Part shown: in pieces, positions 13,101-22,837 of the stretch
Layout: every line of letters starts with the position of its first letter
How positions within the stretch are numbered: position 1 is the stretch's first letter
From: Allodiplogaster sudhausi
Taxonomy: Eukaryota > Nematoda > Chromadorea > Rhabditida > Diplogasteridae
Length of the DNA: 64,000 nt
Direction: 5' to 3'
Assembly: GCA_945643635.1 (NCBI GenBank)
Contig: CALZFC010000033.1
Span: forward strand, 3,438,001 to 3,502,000
Notes under the pieces: generated by a model
The model's input: only the letters and a program-made list of their open reading frames with translations
Databases searched by the model: none
Told to the model about the DNA's origin: nothing
Program-made: the position numbers and the translations under genes

Positions 13101-14421
13101 ATTCAAAATCAAACCTTGAAGACAGCAATGAGGAAATGATCCGTGAAATCTGCCCACTTTAACGTGCCGTCTTCGTTAACGTACGGCACGATATCGCTTA
13201 TAAGCGTCTAGAAAATAAATAGAGCACGGAATACGGTAATATTACAGCAATCATTTAGTTGCGTATGGAAAGCTTATCCTTACCGGAAACTTATTTTTGA
13301 GACGAAGAAGGAGAAAGAGGAACTGAGGCAACAATGAGCCATCAGCAAGGCGCTTACTAATCGACGGCCACAGCAGCTGCTTGAATTCACCTTCAACAAT
13401 TTTGTTCGCTTAAATCACAGCACAGTTCTTGTTAATAAATAGAAATGTAAGTAAAACTGCTGATGAAAAATAATTGTTAATCTTCACTGACTTAAGGAGA
13501 GCTCTTGAGAGGCGGCAGAAAGAACGCCGGCAACAGAAAAAGAAAGGAAAGGAAACTTGTCGTGGAGGACAAATTCGCGCTCGGTCACAGTTGACAGATC
13601 CTTAAGAACGAACAATATGGAGCTGAACTCGAGTAAAAATAAAATGCAAATAATATTGTGTAATTCCCTCTGACCTCCTTGTAAGCGCCGGACTCGACCA
13701 CGGCCGTGAGCAGAAGATGGTGGGCGATTGCGTTGTTGCTCACCATTTCCTTCAAGAAAATATTTTCTAAAATTGTTCCTTTAGTAAAAGTTAAACTGAA
13801 TAACACGATAGATAATAGATATAGAATATAAGTAAGAACTGAACTCAATAGCAACTCAATTTCGCAGATATATTTGCGTCTGAAAGGATATGAAAAAGAC
13901 TTGTTCACCTTATCGGCTAGGTCGAGATGCTTGTCGGCGTGCTTGAGCAGCTTGGAGAGTGGCCAAGCCTGCGAGTCCTCAGCGAGGAGATGAGCGAGAG
14001 CTGTCGAGTAGCCAATGCGAGCTGCTGCACGAGCCGAACTCAAGCCGGAGATCAGACGCTCCACGCAGTAGTTACGCGCAGTTTCTTCCGATTTCTTTGC
14101 AATAAAACTAATGTGACTCCCGTAAATCGTAATGCTCGGCAAAAACTATAATCATTCATTCATGTAAAGTATAAGCATAAAGGGACTTGCTCAAAGGCTG
14201 ACTAATTAAATATTTAATCAGGTTAAAAGCGATAAGCAAAAGTGAAATGCAAAGTTCCAAATACCAGGTCAAAGGAATCAGCATTAATTAAATGAGTCCA
14301 AGGAAGAAACAAAGCTTACGACATGGCTGACGATGCTCTGGACAGACTTGAGTCGCGTGGCGTCATCGAGGTCTGCCAAGCCGTAGAAGTGATTGAGTAT
14401 CTCCTCCGATGGTCGTACCAT
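7166..14421 (-). CDS. MYBBP1A: MYBBP1A / Pol5 (DNA polymerase phi family) nucleolar protein
   Basis: Nucleolar HEAT-like repeat protein of the Pol5/MYBBP1A family, which supports rRNA synthesis and ribosome assembly; despite the old name it is not a working polymerase. Reverse-strand exons, 5' to 3': 14421-14320, 14094-13909, 13749-13675, 13600-13492, 13408-13284, 13207-13115, 12931-12818, 12681-12610, 12463-12371, 12253-12158, 12024-11995, 11854-11762, 11470-11291, 11070-10934, 10780-10642, 10454-10329, 10113-10020, 9771-9614, 9263-9133, 8985-8919, 8870-8736, 8630-8517, 8361-8227, 8098-8027, 7888-7847, 7736-7553 and 7380-7166 (TAA). All 27 join in phase to 1038 aa, near yeast Pol5 in length. 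The N-terminus is MVRPSEEILNHFYGLADLDD. A long acidic tract spans residues about 600-674 and is followed by VGDEEMFKLDEGLVSAFRAM, matching the family's GDE-x-M-x-LD block. VLLDLLISLLGQP before the acidic tract is also typical. Exon 5 has an alternative in-frame acceptor, and exon 20 seems to use a GC donor. Confidence 0.85.
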
Positions 14422-14715
14422 CGCCTTCAATCAAAGGAAACAACATGAATACCCTTCTTATAATCCAGAAACACATTCCATAGCGGTGCGATTAAATGTG
14501 CAAAAGAAACTCACGAACTGAATTTAGTGTGTATAATTCATACTGTTTCCGAAAAAATCTAATAGTAAATTCTGACAGTATTACATCATTTTTTAAGACT
14601 CACTAGATCTGGCGGTGTTTCAGTCTTGAATGTAGGTTCCTTTTTTGTATTCGTTGTTTCCAGTTTATTTCCAGTTTAAGGTGTATTGTTTTTTTCTTGT
14701 TGAATTGCTTTCCAG
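14422..14715. promoter_or_regulatory. Bidirectional intergenic region between MYBBP1A and COQ5
   Basis: Only 294 bp separate the start codons of two divergent genes, so both promoters must lie here or within the first transcribed bases. No TATA box is convincing. Just upstream of the COQ5 ATG is a pyrimidine-rich stretch ending in CAG (14699-14715), which looks like a 3' splice acceptor rather than a plain 5' UTR. That implies either an intron in the 5' UTR or spliced-leader addition. Promoter function is inferred from position only. Confidence 0.45.
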
Positions 14716-16237
14716 ATGCTTTCTCGTCAACTCCTCCGCTGTGTTCTGCCGGCTCGCTTCGCTTCCACGAAGACCACTCACTTTGGTTTCGAGGACGTGC
14801 CCGAGGATGAAAAGGCTAAGCGAGGTTCGTGGTCATTCGTTCTGAATCAACAGTTATCTGTTATATTGTCGAAATAAGCGATTTTTTTTTAAACAATATT
14901 CTATGGATAGGCATTATTACTTTCTATCATTAAATTGATTGAAGCTTTGAGAAAGCTCCCTTATTAATAGTGGCGGAAGTATTCACCGGCGTTGCGGAAA
15001 AGTACGACTGCATGAACGACGCGATGAGTTTTGGCATTCATCGACTCTGGAAGGACTACTTTGTCGATACGCTTCCTCTCAAGAAGGATGCCGAGGTTTT
15101 TCATTACTTTTGCTCGTGTTTCCAGCAGAAGTTGAACTGCCGCATGAAAATTGCGAATATGGTGTTGTATGCTTTTATTAGGCTATATAATGTCTTTAAA
15201 ATTCAAGTATTTATATATAAGAAGGCTGAAGTAGTCCCCTCTTATGAAGGTATTTTATAACTGTCATTAGAACTCCTCTCAGAGTGCAATGCAGTGCTTA
15301 GATGCTGGATGTGGCCGGCGGAACGGGAGACATTTCTCTCCGCGTCGCCAGCCGTTTCCGCAATGCCAAGATCACCGTCTGCGACATTAATCAGGGCATG
15401 CTCGATGTGGGCCGAAGAAAGGCCCAAGCGAATCTCTCGGTTGCTAAATATTTCTTTTCTTAATAAATCAGTGATTCCTTTTGGAATTTGTTGTTAATAG
15501 GTCCATTCTGTAATGTGGTATAAAAGAAGAATAAATATAAGTCTTTATTCGCCAGGTCGACACCTCTCGCCTCAGCTGGGTGTGCGGCGATGGCGAGGCG
15601 CTTCCTTTCGAAGACAACTCCTTCGATGCTTTCACCATCTCATTCGGCATCCGAAACTGCACGCATGTTGACAGGGTTCGCCCAAGCTAGAATTCTGCTT
15701 TCTTTTTCTCTTTTTTGTTGTTATTCAAATACGTAGACCTTGTAATGTTGAGTATTTCACCTCGCAATTCTATAATCAAACTGTTTTGTTTTGTTCATTT
15801 TCTGTTGCGAAAACATTTAAAATTTACTTGTGATGAAAAGCGATTAAGTTACTTGTTGAGGTACTCCGTGAAGCGGCGCGAGTTCTTCGTCCAGGAGGCA
15901 TCTTTGCGTGCCTCGAATTCAGCAAAGTGCATCCCATGCTAAGGTTGGGTTCACAGAGCTTGCTTTTAAATACCTTTATTCTTTTAATATAATTCCGCCT
16001 AACCGGCTTCATCTCACCTTTTCTCTCAAACTTCGTTTCTTTTCAGTCCATTCTACGAGTTCTACTCCTTCAACGTCATTCCAGTCATGGGCGAAGTGAT
16101 CGCAGGCGATTACAAGAGCTACAAGTACCTTGTAGAGAGCATTCGCAAGTTCCCGGATCAAGTATGCTGTTTCAGTGCCCCTTATTCTCTCTCTCTCTCT
16201 CTCTCCCTCTTTCTTTCTCTCTCTCTCTCTCCCTCTT

Positions 16238-16285
<48 letters not shown>

Positions 16286-16389
16286 AGCGCGAATTCGCTC
16301 AGATGATAGAAGAGGCTGGGTTGCGTCAGGTGACCTACGAGAACCTCACTTTTGGAGTTTGTTCGATCCACCGAGGAGTGAAAGAATGA
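14716..16389 (+). CDS. COQ5: COQ5, mitochondrial 2-polyprenyl-6-methoxy-1,4-benzoquinol methyltransferase
   Basis: SAM-dependent C-methyltransferase of ubiquinone synthesis, acting on the matrix side of the inner mitochondrial membrane in the COQ complex. Exons: 14716-14824, 14971-15095, 15302-15439, 15556-15675, 15861-15943, 16047-16161 and 16288-16389 (TGA), giving 263 aa. The N-terminus [17 protein letters not shown] is Arg-rich and lacks acids, as in a mitochondrial presequence. UbiE/COQ5 signature 1 is present ([17 protein letters not shown]), as is SAM motif I ([10 protein letters not shown]). The acidic post-I loop VCDINQGML, the GDGEALPF and [10 protein letters not shown] blocks and signature 2 ([15 protein letters not shown]) follow, then [16 protein letters not shown]. 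It is a little shorter than human or yeast COQ5 at the N-terminus. A (CT)n tract fills the last intron up to the acceptor. Function assignment is very secure. Confidence 0.95.
16185..16287 (+). repeat. (CT)n microsatellite ending in the last COQ5 3' splice site
   Basis: About 100 bp of CT repeat runs into CTTTCAG at 16281-16287, so the microsatellite itself serves as polypyrimidine tract. Confidence 0.92.
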
Positions 16390-16427
16390 CAAGAGCCTGG
16401 TAGACAGTTTTAAATTTTTTGATTAAA

Positions 16428-16433
16428 AATAAA
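16428..16433 (+). terminator. Poly(A) signal of COQ5
   Basis: AATAAA 39 bases after the COQ5 stop codon, in the short 398 bp gap before POLDIP2. A second AATAAA lies at 16650-16655. The first is well placed for a compact 3' UTR. Confidence 0.5.
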
Positions 16434-16787
16434 TTGTTTATTCATTTATGATTAGAGGTACTGTTCCGGTTGTCCGATGCTCTTACTATTCACATATCCA
16501 GAGATAGATAGAAGAAACATTTTCTATCCCCATAATACTTATTGCGTAATGCTTACTTTGTCAGTTTTGAATAGCTGTTTTATCTTGTCCATTTCATGCA
16601 TTCCACGAGAGTAGATAACGTGTAGGTTTAGACTTGTATTGTTTTTAACAATAAAGTATCACTGTTGACTGAATAGCTGCCTGCTTTATTGATGAGAATA
16701 TATCGCTGTGAGAGACGGCTGAATTGATATCTATTGGGAGCTTTGTAGAATATTGATTTACAATTTATTGATTGCCATATTTGAAGA

Positions 16788-19337
16788 ATGCCTCGGCGAG
16801 AGCTGCTGCATCTCTGCGGCAGCCTGATCTCGAGGGGAATCATGACGTCATCTCCAGCTCTCGCAAGGTAAAGATAGAGGCATAAGTGTGTCAGCTAGCA
16901 CATTTTCTGTCCACTCGCAAGCAACTTCGAGTTCTCGTCTGCTATAACTTGACCTGATGAGCTGGGATTCAGTATTGCAAGTACTTGTAATTAAACTTGA
17001 ATGCCTCAAGTGTGGTTATTTGCCAGCACTGATGGTGAGCCTTGTTGTTGGTTTGCCATTGATGAATTATATTTCACTTGCACAAGCACATTTTGGCATA
17101 AGAGTTCATCACTGTTTCTCTCTCCAGCTCTTCTGTAACCTAATGTGGTTATGATACAGTAACCAGTGGTGCTGTCTCACTGCTACCGTAGTCTAGCGTG
17201 CACCCAATTATCAAGAGCCCCATCCTCTTTCATGTTTCGAACGGTGTCCAACTCTGTGAAGGAGATCGGTCATCTTCTCCCGTACACTGATGCTCCCTAT
17301 GGAGTTGGCCAGGTTTACTGCAATTTCTTAAACTGTATTGACTGATTAATTGACTATTGACTGATATTATATATTAATTGACTATTGACTGATATTATAT
17401 ATAGCTTGATAGAATCTCTTGACAGCTCTTCGTTCACCGCGTCTTCGCCTACAAAGGAATCGTCTTGTGCTCATTCAACTGCAAAATTCATACACGAGAG
17501 CCGCAGAGGTTACCTCTCTATTCTAGGAGAGAGCGAGAGAATTAGATGTATAAGTATAAAGAGATCCAGGCAGGTTGAGAGACATTGAGATTAAGAGAAA
17601 GGAGAAACAAAGTGAAGACCACATGCAGTTAATGTAATAATTATTTCAGCAATGACTTCTCTGTCACCAACGAACTTCAGTATCAGGTGTGCAAAATTTC
17701 ACTACTCAGTTTTTTTTATTACAAAGTTTATCACGAAATGAATAAATAATTTCCTTACGCATTTATGTTTCTTTCGGTTCTTTTTTCCGTATTTCCTTGA
17801 GAGAATACCTGTCCCAAACCCAGGTGCTAATCCACCGCGGCGACTGGGCCTACATGGGCTTCCCCGTTGACATGACTTACTACCTCGCAGATCGAGAGAG
17901 AGCGGGGCGGGGCGAGAAGCTGCTGACGAACATGAGGTCATTCTTTAAACTGCTTTTCTATTTGTAACTGTACTTACTTGCTTTACATTTACTGCCACAA
18001 AAGTGCAACGTGTGTATTTTATAGCATTAGTATGGTTAAAGTACAAAAAAGAAGAAATGTAATAGTGGCCTGGACTGCGTCTCGCACAAGGATGTGGTGC
18101 CGTTCGCGGGGAGTGAACGGGCGCCCATCGACCACGACCTCTTCGATCGAATCTTTGCTCCCGCTCCAATCACCGACGAATCTGCTGCAAGCAAATGTTT
18201 GTTTTAGCTTAAAAATATAATTGTTAACTTTGGAAATAACACTTTTTATTTGATACTAGCTACTTACTTAATAAGAGATCTTCAGATATCACATGGGCAA
18301 ACAAATTGTTAATGAAAGAAGTGAGTGAAATAAATTCGTTTTCTTTGTTAGCTGCAGTCCGCTACGTGCTGCAGCCATCTCTGCAGCAGTACTACCTCTC
18401 TTCCACGAAATCATGGATGGCTCCTCGTGATGTCTACAGGGAAACTACCGAAGGAGTAGAGGTTATTTTTGCCCTCCTTTTTGGAGGTATAATAATATTC
18501 TCCTTGAATTCACGATTTTGGCTTCTCCTTTGATAAATGAAACAGTAAGATTTTCAGGTAACAGTGACAACGTTCTATCTCGGCATGAACATTATAAATG
18601 GACAACAACGCTTCACGTGGAGATATGTCATTCGGTAGAGAATTGGTTTTTTTTTAATTCTGAAATTTACATTGTCTTGTGTTATGTTATACTTGTAGGG
18701 ATACCATATTTGTTTATTATTCAGTGTTAAACGAAAAATTTGAGCATCGTGAACAAGACGGAGAATTGCTTGGTTCTGAGGGAGCGACAGCTCAAGATTT
18801 TCTCCTTCAACAATCTCCACCAGCTCAGCGGCCACGGCGTGGTTGGCAGGGTTAGTTAGATCTTTTTTCTATGACAAATGTGAATCCTCCAAATAAGCAG
18901 TATTTTTGCGAATAATGATTTGGGCGAATATGTGACGGATGTGACTGATTGAGCACTGGTCAGAGAAAGAGTTGTGAAGAATGAATTGATAATTTGCAGC
19001 AGCCTGAACTGACTCCGTCGAAGCCAGCCTTCCAGTTCAGCTCGACCGTTGATCTACCACAGAGCAAGGGAGGGCACATGTGGGGCACGTTCAAGATGGA
19101 GCGAGTGAGTCTTTTTATACTTTAATTTTTAAAAAAAAAAGTTAAAAATTAAATAGGCAAACATCCAATTAACTGTTTAAGAAAAAATTAAAATCCTTGC
19201 AGGAGAATGGCACAATCCTCGTCGTGAACATCCCAATGTCTACAATGGACACGTCGACATCCAACACACCGGAAGTCCCGCCGCCGCCCACCGAACTTGG
19301 ACCACCGCCAGCGGGTGGAAAGAAGACGAGTGAATAG
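16788..19337 (+). CDS. POLDIP2: POLDIP2 (PDIP38), polymerase delta-interacting protein 2
   Basis: Mainly mitochondrial adaptor with a YccV-like domain followed by an ApaG/DUF525 domain; in mammals it binds DNA polymerase delta/PCNA, PrimPol and CLPX-linked partners. Exons: 16788-16867, 17216-17312, 17426-17508, 17650-17686, 17824-17936, 18066-18196, 18352-18461, 18558-18634, 18745-18850, 19000-19104 and 19203-19337 (TAG), giving 357 aa against 368 in human. Family blocks: YGVGQLFVHRVFAYKGIVL, LDCVSHKDVVPF, YRETTEGVEVTVTTFYLGM, WRYVIR, LRERQLKIFSF, GHGVVGR, PAFQFSSTVDL and GHMWGTFKMER. The C-terminal tail is Pro-rich. Exon 1 and the exon 2 acceptor were chosen because they join in phase and give an Arg-containing presequence (MPRRELLHLCGSLISRGIM). 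A start at 17232 inside exon 2 is possible if exon 1 is wrong. The family call is secure. Confidence 0.92.
17346..17401 (+). repeat. Two tandem copies of a 28 bp unit at an intron end in POLDIP2
   Basis: Two adjacent copies (17346-17373 and 17374-17401) of a unit starting TTAATTGACTATTGACTG. They lie in the intron before exon 3, with the acceptor used for that exon about 20 bp further on. Looks like a local slippage duplication. Confidence 0.8.
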
Positions 19338-20258
19338 GAAAGAGAGAGAGAGAGAGAGAGAGAAATGAGACAACCGATCAAGGACAACAACACATTCCGG
19401 AGTGACAGCTAGGTAGATATATTTTTCCTGTTTGTTTACTCGGTGCAATTCATTCTTGATAGAGCATGTTTGTTTTGTTTTGCTTCATCCTTCACATATT
19501 TTGTGGACAGTTGAGTCTGCTAGACACTAGCAGTTCTCAGTCCCTTCTTCTTGCTATGAGTGGCGTGGAAATCTTTCTTCCATGAAGGCGCTGTGTGCCT
19601 GTTTTATATCGTAAGAGCGTGTTGTCATGCCGTTTTCATTTTTTTTTAACGACGAGTGATAAAATTGTGACAACCAGTTATTTCGTAAACAACAACCAAA
19701 CCAATTTCCGTGAATGGTCTTTAAGTATACTGCTATTGTGAACCAATTCGAAGCAAATTATGCCATATCTACATATTTATTTAATGTGCAGAAAATACGC
19801 CACAGTTCTAACAACGAAAAAAACCTAGAAACTTGTAAGATACGAAAGACAAGAAAGCTTAAAGTAGGCTACGTAGGATGACCCGTACCGCATGAAATAC
19901 CAGACATGAGAGCACACCGCAGTTGCATGAAAGACGTCATGGCTAATTGTAAGCAACGAGAATTGAAGCCAGGATTCTATCGAATCTATTAATATCGAAG
20001 TGAATACAATTACACCACTTGAGAGAACGATGATGTGCAACAGAAAGTTGATAATTTAAAAAGAGTGGTCGTCGGTCTGTAGCCTAGAAGTAAGAGTGGT
20101 GGAAGGGGGTGCGTTCCTGAAAAAAAAAAGATGGAGGATCTTGTATATTTTTGCCGCAAGGGCGAAAAAAAATTTCATTGGGTTCTGTAAGTCTGTTTCG
20201 CAGTTATTCAAATTAACTACTCTGTGAACAAAAGATCACTTGTATAATGATTACTGTC

Positions 20259-20264
20259 AATAAA
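20259..20264 (+). terminator. Candidate poly(A) signal of POLDIP2
   Basis: AATAAA about 920 bases after the POLDIP2 stop and 24 bases before the end of the convergent cadherin coding sequence. If used, the two transcripts meet or overlap tail-to-tail. The 19338-20258 stretch shows no ORF with a known domain, so it is best read as 3' UTR or spacer. Confidence 0.4.
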
Positions 20265-20287
20265 ACGTTTTCCCATTTACGTTTTTA

Positions 20288-20840
20288 CTAAAGGGCATCG
20301 CTTGGCCTGACATAAGTAGCAGTGGGCGTCTTCGTGTAGGCGCCATTCGAGTAGCTCGCATCTTCAGGCCGACTTCTACTCCCTTCGTCGTCGTCTTCTG
20401 CAGGCGGTAGACATTCCTGTGCAGGTGAGATCAAGAATACCTCATTGTAGATCAAAGTGTGCCCCCTTTGTAGATCAAACGGTGTCTAGAGTGACTGACA
20501 TTTCAGCACTCTATCAAGAATACATGCATTTAGAAGGTATCAACTATTGTGATAGCAGATATAAAAAGGAGAAGGAGATTTAAAATAAAAAGGTGTTTCC
20601 TATGCAAAAAAGCGGACCTCGTAAGTGTCGACAGGGCTGATTGGCTGTCTCGGCGGCTTCCTCACGGCGACTGGCTGCTGCTCGACGCGGAACATTTCCT
20701 TGGCTGGCTGCCAAGCTCCGCCCCCTTTCTTCTTTTTTTCATTCTTTGCGTAGCGTCTCCATCTCAGAGCCAGAAGAGTGCCGACGACGAGGACGCCAGC
20801 GAGTAGCATTCCAATCAGAGCAATTGGCCACACTGTCCGC
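20288..20840 (-). other. Transmembrane segment and short cytoplasmic tail of the FAT-type cadherin
   Basis: The membrane helix WPIALIGMLLAGVLVVGTLL is followed by a basic stop-transfer stretch (RWRRYAKNEKKKK). The tail of about 90 residues has a Pro-rich patch (RKPPRQPISPVDTYE) and, in the last exon (20416-20288), an acidic patch and the C-terminus TPTATYVRPSDAL. Fly Fat and vertebrate FAT proteins carry several hundred cytoplasmic residues, so this tail is unusually short. No beta-catenin-binding region of classical cadherins is seen. Confidence 0.8.
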
Positions 20841-21566
20841 CAGGCAACGGCCGCCGCGCCAGAAGCTGGAGTATCTGGCGTCGCCAGCGTCGGCCCCGGC
20901 GGCAAGCAGCCGACAGCAACGGCGCCGCGCCAAGAAGGAAGGAGAAGCTGGCGAGAGAGCGAGGCGACCAGAGGAGACAGCGGCTGCGCTTGATGGTTCA
21001 GAAGAAGGCGAGAGATGCACAGAGAGGATGGAGAGGGGCCGAGACGGAGGGCGGTCAGAGACGCAGAGAGAAGCGGAGGAAGTGGAGAGGCTGAGCGGAT
21101 CTCCTTGCCCTCGCCGTCCACTGAGATACGCAGCTGCAACGGAATCTCTTTTGCTGACTGCTGAATATACAGTACTCTATTGGCCAGGATGGCACCGCCT
21201 TTCATCTACCCCTTTACTCTTGCTCGTCCTCTGACCACTTTTCGAGTAGCGAATAACTGGAGCCGCAGTCGATGCCATTTGTTGTCGTTTACCACATGCG
21301 AGAACTGCAGTTCACTCCGATGCTGCGGGTCCCGTCCGAGGCAAACCACGACATGGCCAGAGCGGATCTGGAGGACGGCATCTTTACTCATTACCGATTA
21401 TAAAATTATTTAGGGTAGTACGCATAACTACATACACGTCCATATGTGATTTTAAAAAAATATATATAAAACATTAAGTATGTATGTATGTACATTGGTA
21501 GATTAATAATAGCCTTGCCACTTTGATGCCCTCGAGATAAAGACCTTTGCCCTTTAAAAATAATAC

Positions 21567-21620
<54 letters not shown>

Positions 21621-22802
21621 GTAGATTGCATCTCGTAAACCTCAACGCTCGTTTCTTCGTTGTCATGGGTGATAGCCAGAATCGTCGCTGACTCGCCCAC
21701 GAGGCGGAAGTCGAGCTAAACGATATCATTCCAATCAAATGTAGAAGATGGGAAATAGAAGATAATTCTAAATTTATAGGGAAGTAAAGTGAAGGAGTAA
21801 AATCGTCGCTGTTCACCTCGAGTCGCTGCATGGCCGCTGGATTCCTGTCGTCTTCTTGTGTCTCGTGGCCGCCGAGGGCAGCTTCCTCCTCGAGAAGCCG
21901 CTCCTTCATCCACTCGGCCAGTCTCATCACAACCACTCCGCCGCCACTCACCGTCACGGCTTGCAGGCCTCAACAGGGACATTTCATCTTGCTTACATAC
22001 CTTTAAAAATACAATACAAACTTGTTCCTTACCCAAGTAGCAATCGGCAGCGACGATGTCATCGTCGCACGCGCACTGGTGGCCGCCCGCGCCGTCGGCG
22101 ATGCAGCGGCCGGAGGGGCAGACATCTTCTTCGTCCGCCGCCGCATCCGCCGCACACGGCGTCGGCGCTTCCTCTGAGCACGCACGCTCCTCGAGCCGCT
22201 CGCCGCGAGGCGACAGAGGAACGCCCGAGAGGAGCAGAGAGCGGAGACAAACGGAGAACGGATCAGCCTGGCAGAGGGAAGAGTTATATGTACATATATG
22301 TTCTCATATTTAGCCTTATTATACACCATATTACCTTAGAATTATGGAAAAATTTAGAGTTATGTAATTTGGCTGTAATAAAAAAAAACCGCAATTTAAA
22401 TATTTCATTGCTATTGCACCTTCTCACGAGGAGACGCGAACGACAGCGTCTGAGGAAGGGGGTCGGAGAAGTCGACGCGGCACGATGAGGAAATGCACGT
22501 TTCACAGGCACCTGCAGATGAGGTGTACGGCAGGATTGGATACGGTTGACGTTGAATGATTTGATCGCACCATTGTCAGAACAAGAGTCGACGAGGATTC
22601 GATGCGGAGCCAGCCGGAGGCGATGCCAGAGGCCGTCCGAGATGGGAATGGAGACATTCGAAGTCGAGACCAGAAGACGCCCACCAGAGATGGAGAGCAG
22701 GGGAGGGAGCAGAGGGAGGAACTGCAGGGGACAAGAGAAATGTGAGGGGTGTGGAAGAGGGGGTGAGATAGAGAGAGAGAGAGAGAGAGAGATAGAAAGC
22801 AA

Positions 22803-22837
<35 letters not shown>

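Noticed and set aside
20641..21234. 197-residue + strand open frame
   Set aside because: Antisense to the cadherin exon 21160-20618, which has the membrane helix and LamG end.
21856..22488. 210-residue + strand open frame
   Set aside because: Antisense shadow of the GC-rich LamG/EGF exons of the cadherin.
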